This document shows, piece after piece, positions 13,468 through 21,984 of a stretch of DNA of 24,341 nucleotides. Below the pieces are notes generated by a model, which was not told where the DNA came from, ran no database searches, and saw only the letters and a program-made list of their open reading frames with translations. This DNA is from DATLYB01 sp964502525 (lineage in GTDB: Bacteria > Bacteroidota > Bacteroidia > Chitinophagales > CAIOSU01), in NCBI GenBank assembly GCA_964502525.1, contig CAZCXH010000066.1, positions 1 through 24,341 on the forward strand. Direction: 5' to 3'. The position numbers were made by a program, and so were the translations under genes. Positions within the stretch are counted from its first letter, which is position 1; each line of letters begins with the position of its first letter.

Positions 13468-16151
13468 TCCACCAGAACGGACATATCGGACAATTAAAGC
13501 TCAGTGGTCTCGAACCGCTTGTTGTCACTCCGCAGACAAATTTCATTAACGTAGGGGAACGAACGAACGTCACAGGCTCAAAGAAGTTTCTTCGCTTAAT
13601 CAAAGAAGACAAATATGAAGAGGCTTTATCTGTCGCGCTTGACCAGGTGCGCGGAGGCGCCCAGGTTCTCGATGTGAATTTTGATGAGGGGATGATTGAC
13701 GGGAGAAAGGCGATGGTGAGATTTCTTCAGCTTGTCGCTTCCGAACCCGAGATTTCAAAAATCCCCATCATGATTGATTCTTCCAATTGGGAGATAATTG
13801 AGGAAGGATTGAAATGTGTTCAGGGGAAAGCCATCGTCAACTCGATAAGCCTGAAGGCGGGCGAGGAGGAGTTCATCAGGCAAGCAAGGCTGGTGCGCAA
13901 ATACGGTGCGGCTGCGATTGTAATGGCATTCGATGAAAAAGGGCAGGCGGATAATTTCGAGCGGAGGATTGAGATATGCAGGCGTTGCTATGATGTATTG
14001 ACAAAGAAGGTTCGCTTTCCAGCGGAAGACATCATTTTTGATCCCAATATTTTTCCGGTGGCAACGGGAATTGAGGAGCATAATAATTATGCGGTTGATT
14101 TTTTCCGCGCCACCAAATGGATTAAAGAAAATCTTCCCGGGGCGCACGTGAGCGGTGGAGTCAGCAATGTTTCATTTTCTTTTCGCGGAAATGACGCGGT
14201 GCGCGAGGCGATGCATTCGGCATTCCTCTATCATGCCGTCAAAGCCGGAATGGACATGGGAATCGTCAATCCCGCGCAGTTGGAGGTGTATGACAACATC
14301 CCGAAAGATTTGCTGGAACGGGTGGAAGATGTTTTGCTCAACCGAAGAAGGGATGCGACTGAAAGATTGCTGCAGTTTGCTGAAACCGTCAAGGGTGATG
14401 GAAAGAAGAGAGAGCTAAACCTCGAATGGCGCAGCAAACCAGTGAAGGAAAGGCTCATACACGCTTTGGTGGAGGGCATCGCAGATTTCGCTGAGCAGGA
14501 TGCCGAAGAGGCGAGAAAGCAATTTGCACGCCCGCTCGAAGTGATTGAAGGTCCGCTGATGGACGGGATGAACGTAGTGGGTGATTTGTTTGGAAGCGGA
14601 AAAATGTTTTTGCCGCAGGTGGTGAAAAGCGCCCGCGTGATGAAAAAAGCAGTGGCATACCTCACTCCATTTATCGAAGCGGAGAAATCGGGCAAAAGAT
14701 CATCTGCGGGAAAGGTGCTGGTGGCAACAGTGAAGGGCGATGTGCACGACATCGGAAAAAACATTGTGGGCGTTGTGCTGGGTTGCAACAACTACGAGGT
14801 GGTTGACTTGGGAGTGATGGTGCCCTGTGAGAAAATCCTTGAAACCGCAAAAAAAGAGAAAGCGGATATTGTTGGGTTGAGCGGGTTGATCACTCCTTCA
14901 TTGGAGGAAATGGTTCACGTTGCAAAAGAAATGGAGCGCGGGGGATTTGACCTGCCGCTGCTGATTGGCGGTGCAACGACATCAAAAATTCATACTGCGG
15001 TGAAGATCGAGCAGCACTACAAAAGAGCGCAAACGGTTCACGTGCTGGATGCGTCCCGCTCCGTCACCGTGGTGGAAAATCTGCTCGGAGAAAAGAAAAA
15101 CACATTCGTCAAATCCGTTAAGGATGAATACCAGGAAATAAGGGAGAGGCACCTTGCTAAAAACCAGGCTAAAGAATTTTTATCCATCAGCGAAGCGCGC
15201 GGCAATAAGTTTCAGATTGACTGGGGCAAAACGAAAATTAAGAAGCCTGGTTTTCTCGGAGTTCGTTCGTTTCATGATTACTCATTGCAAGAACTCGGTA
15301 ATTATATTGACTGGACCCCGTTTTTTGCCACATGGGAGATGAGCGGAAAATATCCCAAAATATTGAATGATCCGGTTTTCGGCACTGAGGCAAAAAAACT
15401 CATGAGGGATGCGGAATCCCTTCTGGGCAGGATTTATAACGGAAGGATGCTGAAGGCGGATGCGGTCATCGGCTTTTTCCCGGCAAACAGCGCGGGTGAT
15501 GACATCGAGGTGTATGCGGATGACAGTAGAAAAAAGGTGATAACCGTTTTATGCCACCTGCGCCAGCAAAACAAAAAAGCGGAAGGGCAGCCGAATTTAT
15601 GCCTGAGCGATTTCATCGCGCCAAAGGAATCAGGCGTCACGGATTACATCGGTGCTTTCGCGGTCACCGCGGGCATCGGCATTGAAGAATGGACGAAAAA
15701 ATTTGAGAGGGAGCATGATGATTACAGCAGCATCTTATTGAAAGCGCTGGCTGATCGCCTTGCCGAAGCTTTTGCCGAGCGCATGCACGAGCGCGTGCGC
15801 ACGGAGTTCTGGGGTTATGCCGCTGATGAAAAACTGCCAAACGATGATTTGATTGCGGAAAAATACCGGGGCATCAGACCTGCCCCCGGCTATCCCGCCT
15901 GTCCCGATCATACAGAAAAAACCCAATTGTTCAATTTGTTGAATGCAGAAATAAATGCGGGCATTCAACTGACGGAAAGCCTTGCGATGCATCCTGCAGC
16001 ATCCGTGAGCGGGTGGTATTTCTCGCATCCCGAATCAAAGTATTTCGGAGTAGGGAAGATACTGAGAGATCAGGTGGAGGATTACGCGAAAAGAAAAAAA
16101 ATGAAAGTTGAGGATTGCGAGCGATGGCTGGGCGCATGGTTGGCTTATTGA
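13464..16151 (+). CDS. metH: Methionine synthase, folate/cobalamin/activation modules (split MetH)
   Basis: 895 residues starting at the ATG inside the ATGA overlap with the first metH gene. Domains in order: pterin-binding domain (FINVGERTNVTGSKKF near residue 26, then DVNFDEGMIDG), four-helix cap, Rossmann cobalamin-binding domain with Asp426-x-His428-x-x-Gly431 (GDVHDIGKN), GLSGLITPSLEEM and GGATTSKIHTA, and the C-terminal SAM-dependent reactivation domain with RPAPGYPACPDH (from residue 805). Together with the first gene this makes a complete cobalamin-dependent enzyme that methylates homocysteine from 5-methyltetrahydrofolate. The frame is open well upstream of 13464, but only this start fits the domain boundary and coupling. 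Confidence 0.95.
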   Translation: MIHQNGHIGQLKLSGLEPLVVTPQTNFINVGERTNVTGSKKFLRLIKEDKYEEALSVALDQVRGGAQVLDVNFDEGMIDGRKAMVRFLQLVASEPEISKIPIMIDSSNWEIIEEGLKCVQGKAIVNSISLKAGEEEFIRQARLVRKYGAAAIVMAFDEKGQADNFERRIEICRRCYDVLTKKVRFPAEDIIFDPNIFPVATGIEEHNNYAVDFFRATKWIKENLPGAHVSGGVSNVSFSFRGNDAVREAMHSAFLYHAVKAGMDMGIVNPAQLEVYDNIPKDLLERVEDVLLNRRRDATERLLQFAETVKGDGKKRELNLEWRSKPVKERLIHALVEGIADFAEQDAEEARKQFARPLEVIEGPLMDGMNVVGDLFGSGKMFLPQVVKSARVMKKAVAYLTPFIEAEKSGKRSSAGKVLVATVKGDVHDIGKNIVGVVLGCNNYEVVDLGVMVPCEKILETAKKEKADIVGLSGLITPSLEEMVHVAKEMERGGFDLPLLIGGATTSKIHTAVKIEQHYKRAQTVHVLDASRSVTVVENLLGEKKNTFVKSVKDEYQEIRERHLAKNQAKEFLSISEARGNKFQIDWGKTKIKKPGFLGVRSFHDYSLQELGNYIDWTPFFATWEMSGKYPKILNDPVFGTEAKKLMRDAESLLGRIYNGRMLKADAVIGFFPANSAGDDIEVYADDSRKKVITVLCHLRQQNKKAEGQPNLCLSDFIAPKESGVTDYIGAFAVTAGIGIEEWTKKFEREHDDYSSILLKALADRLAEAFAERMHERVRTEFWGYAADEKLPNDDLIAEKYRGIRPAPGYPACPDHTEKTQLFNLLNAEINAGIQLTESLAMHPAASVSGWYFSHPESKYFGVGKILRDQVEDYAKRKKMKVEDCERWLGAWLAY

Positions 16152-16261
16152 ATGGTTTCACGCAAAAACACGATGTGCGGCAAGTATTGTTGATTGAAAT
16201 AACATTCGGCAATATCCTTCGGATAAAACCGTTTCAACTGCTAAATTCTAAACCAACCGGT

Positions 16262-16984
16262 ATGATTAAAGCTCTCCTTTCAATTTTATTATCATTAATA
16301 GTTTTTGCGGCATATGCTCAGATGAATAAAAGAACATTTGTAGGCGGAGAGGTAAATTTTTCATGGGATAAAAGAACTTCTGATTATGAGAATAATTCTG
16401 CGGCAAACACTCAATCGCTGGAAAAAGGGAGCAGCCTGACGATTTTGCCCTCTGCCGGATATTTTGTGTCGGAGCATTTTGCTCTCGGAATGGGAATCGG
16501 ATATTTCTATGGAAATTCAAATTCAGAAAGCAATCCTTCATATCCGGGTTATTTTTATGCTACTGAAAATCGGAGAAACTCAGCCATATTCAGGCCATTT
16601 GCGAGGTACTGTCATTTTTTTGCAAATAATAAGGTGGGTATCTTCGGTCAACTTGAAGTCCGGGGAGGATTTGGAGAGAATAGGTACACTTACTTCTATA
16701 CCGACAGCACCACGACTAGTAAAATAAATTTCCGTTCTTTCTCTTCCGGTATTCGGCCGGGACTCATCGCAATGATTACCAAAAAGATAGGCTTAGAAGC
16801 AACTTTTGGTTACCTGGGATACACCTATTCCAAAGAAAATGGTTCAGGAGGGTATTATTATTCCAATGGTTCAGTGGAAACGAAATATCAGTTTCTTGAT
16901 TTAGATTTTGGACTTTCTTCGTTGTACTTTGGAATGCAGTTTTATTTCGGAGGTGACGGCAGGCTTCGGGAAAAGGAAAAATAA
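16262..16984 (+). CDS. Outer-membrane beta-barrel protein
   Basis: 240 residues from ATG 16262, with a signal peptide (IKALLSILLSLIVFAAYAQ, cleavage near residue 20). The mature part shows alternating amphipathic strands with aromatic ends (FVGGEVNFSW, FALGMGIGYFYG, FRPFARYCHFF, KVGIFGQLEVRGGFG, LEATFGYLGYTYS, SSLYFGMQFYFGG), typical of small 8-10-stranded outer-membrane barrels of the OmpW/OprF-like or 'porin family' class in Bacteroidota. The ligand or role is unknown. It starts 110 bases after metH and ends 30 bases before truA. Its last strand ends in FYFGGDGRLREKEK, with polar residues after the terminal aromatic. Confidence 0.8.
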   Translation: MIKALLSILLSLIVFAAYAQMNKRTFVGGEVNFSWDKRTSDYENNSAANTQSLEKGSSLTILPSAGYFVSEHFALGMGIGYFYGNSNSESNPSYPGYFYATENRRNSAIFRPFARYCHFFANNKVGIFGQLEVRGGFGENRYTYFYTDSTTTSKINFRSFSSGIRPGLIAMITKKIGLEATFGYLGYTYSKENGSGGYYYSNGSVETKYQFLDLDFGLSSLYFGMQFYFGGDGRLREKEK

Positions 16985-16986
16985 TT

Positions 16987-17036
16987 TTTTAGCTTTCCGC
17001 CTTTGGGACTTTGCGTGAATCAGCGTTTCTTTCTCG
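16987..17036 (-). repeat. 'HAKSQRRKAK'-type dispersed repeat
   Basis: On the minus strand this stretch would encode HAKSQRRKAKK, the hallmark of a dispersed intergenic sequence (TTCACGCAAAG..CGCAAAG-like) that yields spurious 'HAKTQRRK' peptides in many Bacteroidota and other genomes (from memory). It fills the gap between the barrel gene and truA and overlaps the truA start region. Confidence 0.6.
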
Positions 17037-17758
17037 AAATTTCTTTTGTCGGCTCCCGATACAAGGGCTGGCAAATTCAGCCGAGAGCCAATACGGTGCA
17101 GGCGGAGATCAACAAAGCCATCGCAATTCTCCTTTCGCATGACTTAAAAACAGTTGGCTGCGGACGAACTGACACGGGCGTTCACGCGAAACAATTTTTT
17201 CTTCACTTTGACACGGACAGGAAACCGGGAGAGCATTTTGTTTACAAAATGAACAGAATCCTCCCGCCTGACATTGCGGTGAAGCGCCTGATTCCAATGG
17301 AGAAGGCTGCGCGCAGCAGGCAGGATGCCGTTAAGCGGACATACGAATATCGCATCCATTTGAAAAAAGACCCTTTCCTTGAACTGTTCAGTTATTATTT
17401 TCCCTATGGGAAACCCGATTTTCACCAACTGCAGGAAGCTGCGCGATTGCTGAAAACATTTAAAGATTTCAAACCTTTGAGCAAAACAGATACGCAAGAG
17501 AAAACCACTATATGCAATATCTATCGCGCTGAGTGGAAGAATGCTGATGAAAATAATTTGCTCTTTACGATCACTGCCGATCATTTTCTGCGCGGCATGG
17601 TGAGGCAGATTGTTGGAGCTATGCTGATGATCGCAACAGGAAAAATGACAATCGAGGAGTTTGAAGCGGTGATGAAAAAGAAGGAAAGGTTTAAATATGT
17701 TGTTGCTGTGCCGGGATGCGGGTTGTGTCTGGCAGAAGTGGAGTACTCATATCTGTAG
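17015..17758 (+). CDS. truA: tRNA pseudouridine synthase TruA
   Basis: About 247 residues. Isomerises uridines 38-40 in the anticodon stem-loop of many tRNAs. Motifs: KGWQIQPRANTVQ near the N-terminus, catalytic Asp53 in GCGRTDTGVHA, RTYEYRI, the FLRGMVRQIVGAM helix, and AVPGCGLCLAEVEY at the C-terminus. The homology begins at RFFLEISFVG, and no ATG lies upstream in frame: GTG 17015 is the best start, TTG 17003 an alternative. Both lie in the dispersed repeat at 16987-17036, so the repeat seems to supply the translation start. The gene is followed by a GC-rich, possibly structured spacer. Confidence 0.94.
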   Translation: MNQRFFLEISFVGSRYKGWQIQPRANTVQAEINKAIAILLSHDLKTVGCGRTDTGVHAKQFFLHFDTDRKPGEHFVYKMNRILPPDIAVKRLIPMEKAARSRQDAVKRTYEYRIHLKKDPFLELFSYYFPYGKPDFHQLQEAARLLKTFKDFKPLSKTDTQEKTTICNIYRAEWKNADENNLLFTITADHFLRGMVRQIVGAMLMIATGKMTIEEFEAVMKKKERFKYVVAVPGCGLCLAEVEYSYL

Positions 17759-17763
17759 TTACA

Positions 17764-17916
17764 ACGCGTTGTCAGAGCGGGTTTTGTCATACCTTTCAGT
17801 GGTCCCTCTGAACGCGCGTTTGCTTCCCTCTTTTATGGAGGACCCCGGTGGTGAAACCCCTGAGCGACATTGGCAGCGGAAGTGAACCATCCGGGTGGCA
17901 AGCGTTCAAATCCCGG
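17764..17916 (+). other. Possible structured leader upstream of the ABC transporter
   Basis: The 214-base spacer holds a long imperfect inverted repeat (17764-17777 with 17806-17819, 11 of 14 paired), which may end truA transcription. It also has a second helix, CCCGGTGG (17844-17851) with CCATCCGGG (17887-17895, one bulge). The strand CCGGG (17891-17895) could instead pair with CCCGG at 17912-17916, giving mutually exclusive folds. The 3' part resembles a tRNA T-loop (GTTCAAATCC), but no cloverleaf can be built. Whether this is an RNA regulator is open. Confidence 0.3.
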
Positions 17917-17955
17917 CTCCGTTCCAGGCAACCAATCAGCCTTCTTCATTGTTGC

Positions 17956-17963
17956 TATTTTTG
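17956..17963 (+). promoter_or_regulatory. Possible -7 element of the ABC transporter gene
   Basis: TATTTTTG matches TAnnTTTG exactly and ends nine bases before ATG 17973, which would give an almost leaderless transcript. No good -33 partner is seen, so this may be chance in a T-rich stretch. Confidence 0.3.
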
Positions 17964-17972
17964 ATTTTCCCG

Positions 17973-19754
17973 ATGGACGGCATATCAATTCCCTCTTCCG
18001 GCATTAAAGGCAACATCTTCGACTGGCTGCTGCTGAAAAAAATCTTGCGGCTTGCCGCGCCATTCAAAAGGCAATTTTACATTGCCACCGCCCTGGCGCT
18101 GTTCCTCGCTGTGATGGCTCCAATACGCCCCTGGATGATACAGGTGACGGTGGACGATTACATTCTGAATTATCATTATAGCGGTCTTATCTGGATGAGC
18201 ATGCTGATGGTGGTTCAGTTGCTTGTCGAAACCGTGGCGCGTTATTACTTCAGCTACATCACCAGTTGGCTCGGACAGTCGGTAATCAAGAATCTCCGCG
18301 TGCGCGTGTTTAACCACGTAATCAGCCTGAAGCTGCCGTTTTTTGACCGTACTCCCATCGGCACCGCCACCACGCGCACCATCAATGATGTTGAGACCAT
18401 CAATGATATTTTCTCCGAAGGGATCATCACGATCGTTGCCGACCTTCTGACCATCCTCACAATTATCGGTGTGATGTTTTATACGGATTGGAGGCTGACG
18501 CTGGTGAGCCTGAGCACTTTTCCCATTCTCCTTTATGCCACTTACGTTTTCAAGGAAAAGATCAAAGCATCGTTTCACGAGGTGCGCAACCAGGTGGCAA
18601 GGATGAATGCGTTTTTGCAGGAACATATTACCGGCATGAGGGTGATACAGATTTTCACAGCGGAGAAGATTGAGATGGAAAAATTCCGGAAGATCAATGA
18701 AGATCATAAGCGGGCGAACATTGATTCGATTTGGTATTTCTCTATTTTTTTTCCGCTGGTGGAAGTGGTGCTGGCAAGCGCTCTGGGGCTGATGGTGTGG
18801 TATGGCGCCATCAGGATTGTGCAGCATGAAGCCAGCCTTGGCGTGATGATTTCCTTTATCCTTTTATTGAATATGCTTTTTCGCCCCCTGCGCATGCTTG
18901 CTGATAAATTCAATACGCTTCAAATGGGTATTGTTGCTTCCGAGCGTGTTTTCAAATTGCTGGAGCGTGAAGACCGAATTGAAAATACCGGCACAAGAAA
19001 AGCCGAAAGTTTGAAAGGGGAAATAGAATATAATAATGTTTGGTTCGCTTATGTTGGTGACGTGTTTGTGCTTAAGAACGTCAGTTTTAAACTGCAACCG
19101 GGCAAGACCATGGCGATTGTCGGAGCAACAGGCTCCGGTAAAACTTCCATCGTCAATACGTTGAACCGTTTCTACGAAATTTCCAGGGGGAACATTTTAA
19201 TTGATGGAATTGACCTGAAGGAATATGATGTTTCTTCCCTGCGTTCTCAAATTGGGATGGTGCTGCAGGACGTGTTCCTGTTTTCCGGTTCCATCGTGGA
19301 AAATATCACGCTGCGCAGTGATCAAATCAGCCGGGAAAAAGTGATTGCCGCATCAAAGCTTGTTGGCGCTCACGATTTTATCATGAGGCTGCCCGGTCAA
19401 TATGATTATAATGTGATGGAACGAGGCGCTACCCTGTCCATGGGACAAAGACAGCTTATTTCATTCATACGAGCGTTGGTTTTTGATCCTAAGATTTTAA
19501 TTCTTGATGAAGCTACTTCATCCATTGACACAGAGAGCGAGCAACTTATTCAGCACGCCATTGAAACTTTGGTCAGGGGCAGGACATCCATCATCATTGC
19601 TCATCGCCTCTCAACAATTCAAAAAGCCGATGTCATCATGGTGATTGATCATGGCGAGATCAAGGAAACGGGAACCCATGAAGCATTGCTGCAGCAGGAT
19701 GGCTATTACAGAAAGCTGTATGAAATGCAGATTAAGAAAACCGCGGCTGCTTGA
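17973..19754 (+). CDS. ABC exporter half-transporter (MdlB/MsbA-like)
   Basis: 593 residues from ATG 17973, with an N-terminal six-helix exporter membrane domain (first helix about residues 34-52, FYIATALALFLAVMAPI) fused to an ATPase domain. ATPase motifs: Walker A GATGSGKTS from residue 384, Q-loop MVLQDVFLF, signature LSMGQRQLISF from residue 488, Walker B ILILDEATSSID, and H-loop IIAHRLSTIQ. Dimerisation is needed for function; the partner could be itself. The sequence style matches the multidrug/lipid exporter group, but the substrate is unknown. The frame is open up to a GTG at 17895, but that extension (26 residues) has no exporter features and coincides with the structured spacer. Convergent with gltA (9-base gap). 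Confidence 0.92.
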   Translation: MDGISIPSSGIKGNIFDWLLLKKILRLAAPFKRQFYIATALALFLAVMAPIRPWMIQVTVDDYILNYHYSGLIWMSMLMVVQLLVETVARYYFSYITSWLGQSVIKNLRVRVFNHVISLKLPFFDRTPIGTATTRTINDVETINDIFSEGIITIVADLLTILTIIGVMFYTDWRLTLVSLSTFPILLYATYVFKEKIKASFHEVRNQVARMNAFLQEHITGMRVIQIFTAEKIEMEKFRKINEDHKRANIDSIWYFSIFFPLVEVVLASALGLMVWYGAIRIVQHEASLGVMISFILLLNMLFRPLRMLADKFNTLQMGIVASERVFKLLEREDRIENTGTRKAESLKGEIEYNNVWFAYVGDVFVLKNVSFKLQPGKTMAIVGATGSGKTSIVNTLNRFYEISRGNILIDGIDLKEYDVSSLRSQIGMVLQDVFLFSGSIVENITLRSDQISREKVIAASKLVGAHDFIMRLPGQYDYNVMERGATLSMGQRQLISFIRALVFDPKILILDEATSSIDTESEQLIQHAIETLVRGRTSIIIAHRLSTIQKADVIMVIDHGEIKETGTHEALLQQDGYYRKLYEMQIKKTAAA

Positions 19755-19763
19755 AGCGCTTTC

Positions 19764-21074
19764 TCAGTGCCGCTCAGTCGCTCCGGTGTAAACCTGGCGC
19801 GGTCTTCCAATCGGCTGTTTCTGGTCAACCATCTCTTTCCACTGCGCCAACCATCCGGGCAGCCTGCCGAGGGCAAATAACACGGTGAACATGTGCACCG
19901 GGAATCCAATGGCGCGGTAAATAATGCCTGAGTAGAAGTCCACATTCGGATAGAGTTTTTTCTCCGCAAAGTAGGGATCGGTTAATGCGGCTTCTTCCAA
20001 TTGTTTGGCAATGTCGAGGATAGGATCTTTGATGCCGAGTTTGTTCAGCACATTGTCGCAGGCTTTCTTGATGATCTTGGCACGGGGATCGAAATTTTTA
20101 TAGACGCGATGACCAAATCCCATGAGGCGGAAGGTGTCATTTTTATCTTTTGCTTTTTCCACATACTTCTTTACATTGCCGCCATCGTTCCTGATTTCTT
20201 CCAGCATTTCGAGCACTTCCTGGTTGGCGCCACCGTGAAGCGGTCCCCACAGGGCGGCAATGCCGGCAGCTATTGCCGCATAGAGGTTTGCCTGCGATGA
20301 TCCCACAATTCTTACGGTTGATGTCGAACAATTCTGCTCATGATCAGCATGGAGGATGAGCAGTTTATCCAAGGCATCAACCACAACAGGGTCTGCTGCA
20401 TATTCTTCGGTAACGTTTCCAAATGTCATGTATAGAAAATTGGAAACGTAATCAAGGCTGTTGTTGGGATAAATCGTTGGATGTCCTAACGACTTCTTGT
20501 GAATCATGGAAACAATAGTGGGCATCTTCGCCAGCAGGCGGATCATGGTCAGTTGCTTTTTTTCTTCACTCCTGTTCGGGTCAAGTGATTCCGGATAAAA
20601 TGAAGAAAGCGATGATATAAAAGCAATCAACTGCCCCATCGGGTGTGAGTTGGTGGGGTAGGCCCGGAAAATTTCCTTGATGTCTTCATGTACCAGCGTA
20701 TGCCTGCTGACAGTTCTCGCGAACGATTCCGACTGTTCTTTGGAGGGTTTATTGCCAAAAATCAGCAGGTATGCAACATCAAGAAATGTGGATTTTTCGG
20801 CAAGCTCTTCAATCGGGTATCCGCGATAGCGGAGGATTCCTTCTTCACCGTCAAGGAATGTAATGGCGCTTTTTGTCGCTCCGGTGTTCTTGTATCCGAT
20901 ATCAAGCGTAATATATCCGGTGGCGTCTCTTAGCTTGGAGATATCAATGGCTTTCTCGTTTTCAGAACCGACAACAACGGGAAGCTCATACGTTTTTCCA
21001 TCAAGCGTGATGGCGGCTGTTCCGCTTGCGGCTTTCGGCAGGTCCTTGACCGTTGCAGTAACATTTTCTGGCAT
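19764..21074 (-). CDS. gltA: Citrate synthase
   Basis: 436 residues, the length of the hexameric type II bacterial enzymes. Condenses oxaloacetate with acetyl-CoA in the TCA cycle. The catalytic triad is intact: His280 (GPLHGGAN), His322 (GFGHRVYK) and Asp379 (NVDFYSG), with His242 and His245 in LHADHEQN. The N-terminal beta-rich segment of type II enzymes (TLDGKTYELPVVVG) is present, as is the usual C-terminal RPRQVYTG. A single gene, convergent with the ABC exporter. A TAGCTTTG promoter element at 21099-21106 lies about 25 bases before the start. Confidence 0.97.
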   Translation of the reverse strand: MPENVTATVKDLPKAASGTAAITLDGKTYELPVVVGSENEKAIDISKLRDATGYITLDIGYKNTGATKSAITFLDGEEGILRYRGYPIEELAEKSTFLDVAYLLIFGNKPSKEQSESFARTVSRHTLVHEDIKEIFRAYPTNSHPMGQLIAFISSLSSFYPESLDPNRSEEKKQLTMIRLLAKMPTIVSMIHKKSLGHPTIYPNNSLDYVSNFLYMTFGNVTEEYAADPVVVDALDKLLILHADHEQNCSTSTVRIVGSSQANLYAAIAAGIAALWGPLHGGANQEVLEMLEEIRNDGGNVKKYVEKAKDKNDTFRLMGFGHRVYKNFDPRAKIIKKACDNVLNKLGIKDPILDIAKQLEEAALTDPYFAEKKLYPNVDFYSGIIYRAIGFPVHMFTVLFALGRLPGWLAQWKEMVDQKQPIGRPRQVYTGATERH

Positions 21075-21098
21075 ATTTTATGGCTTTTGAGTGTGTTG

Positions 21099-21106
21099 CA
21101 AAGCTA
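21099..21106 (-). promoter_or_regulatory. -7 promoter element of gltA
   Basis: Minus strand TAGCTTTG, an exact TAnnTTTG match, with expected transcription start near 21093 and a leader of about 19 bases. No clear -33 element. Confidence 0.55.
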
Positions 21107-21220
21107 ATTATTGTACTCCTGATTTCTCATGTCTTTAAAGCTACGATAACAATCCAACACCCGGATTGACTCACATCAAGCGCTTTCAGCAATAGACGGA
21201 AATTACGGAGGGAGGTTGCT

Positions 21221-21934
21221 TTACCGGCAGGATTGTTTAGCCAACTCCTTTGCCGTATCGCTGCCAAGTTCTGTCGCCTTGCTGAAATCATTGCATGCAA
21301 AGGCGGTATTTCCGAGTTTAAGGTAGGCCTGCCCCCGGTTGCAGAAGTAATCTCCGTCTTTGGGGTTGATGGTGATAGCGCTTGACAAATCCTTAACAGC
21401 CTCATTGTACTTTTCCATATCATTATTAATCACTCCGCGATTGCATAGCGCCTGGTCGAAGTCACTTTTTAATTTCAGGGCTTCATCAAGCGAAGTCGCG
21501 GCACCGTTTTTATTTCCTGCATAGTATTCAGCCAAAGCCATGTTGTAAAAAATGGCTGCATCTTTGGCATCAATGGCGGATGCTGCCTTAAAATCCTGAG
21601 CAGCGCCTTTGTAATCCTTTGCGCGGAATTTCACAACTCCCCGGTTATACAGCGCTTCCGGATAGTGTGGCGACAATTCGATGGCTTTATTCAGGCTTTG
21701 CAGCGCACCTGTGTAATCCTGCATCTTGATTTTTGCCGCTCCAAGATTGTTATATCCGGACGGAACATCAGGATGCTGCTTGATCATGTCTGAGAAAAGA
21801 TCTATCAGCTTTTCGTAATCAATAGTTTCGCTGCCTGAGATTTGACCGCGAATGTCGTCCATGATGCCCTTCATTTGAGCCGGAGCCTGGAAGCTTATGA
21901 AAGTTGCCAATGTGATCGTAAGTAATGCTTTCAT
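21221..21934 (-). CDS. Exported tetratricopeptide-repeat protein
   Basis: 237 residues with an N-terminal signal peptide (KALLTITLATFISFQAPAQ). Five consecutive TPR units follow at about 58-91, 92-125, 126-159, 160-193 and 194-225, recognisable by the YNNLGAAKIKMQDYTGAL / ALYNRGVVKFRAKDYKGA / YFCNRGQAYLKLGN pattern and the AIELSP-type helices. The last unit carries the ACNDFSKATELG variant common in Bacteroidota TPR proteins. Likely a periplasmic or surface scaffold; no enzymatic domain. The neighbouring TPR gene on the same strand ends 50 bases upstream of this start, but this gene has its own promoter element. Confidence 0.88.
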   Translation of the reverse strand: MKALLTITLATFISFQAPAQMKGIMDDIRGQISGSETIDYEKLIDLFSDMIKQHPDVPSGYNNLGAAKIKMQDYTGALQSLNKAIELSPHYPEALYNRGVVKFRAKDYKGAAQDFKAASAIDAKDAAIFYNMALAEYYAGNKNGAATSLDEALKLKSDFDQALCNRGVINNDMEKYNEAVKDLSSAITINPKDGDYFCNRGQAYLKLGNTAFACNDFSKATELGSDTAKELAKQSCR

Positions 21935-21948
21935 TGTGAAGTTTGTTC

Positions 21949-21956
21949 AAATATAA
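21949..21956 (-). promoter_or_regulatory. -7 promoter element of the first TPR gene
   Basis: Minus strand TATATTTG, an exact TAnnTTTG match, 14 bases before the start codon at 21934, so the leader would be short. Confidence 0.5.
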
Positions 21957-21984
21957 ATAAGAAAAAGAAACAACCATGGTCGTT

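Noticed and set aside
16115..16261. Longer N-terminus for the outer-membrane barrel protein
   Set aside because: The first 49 residues overlap the end of metH and would hide the signal peptide; ATG 16262 places the signal peptide at the N-terminus.
16901..17140. A 79-codon minus-strand frame containing HAKSQRRKAK
   Set aside because: This is the well-known spurious translation of a dispersed intergenic repeat, and it overlaps the ends of two real genes.
17844..17930. A tRNA gene, suggested by GTTCAAATCC followed by GCTCCG and CCA
   Set aside because: The five bases before the T-loop do not pair with those after it, no 7-bp acceptor stem or anticodon arm can be drawn, and no D-arm consensus fits.
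17895..17972. Longer N-terminus for the ABC exporter from GTG 17895
   Set aside because: The extra 26 residues look nothing like an exporter N-terminus and coincide with the GC-rich structured spacer; ATG 17973 fits the family.
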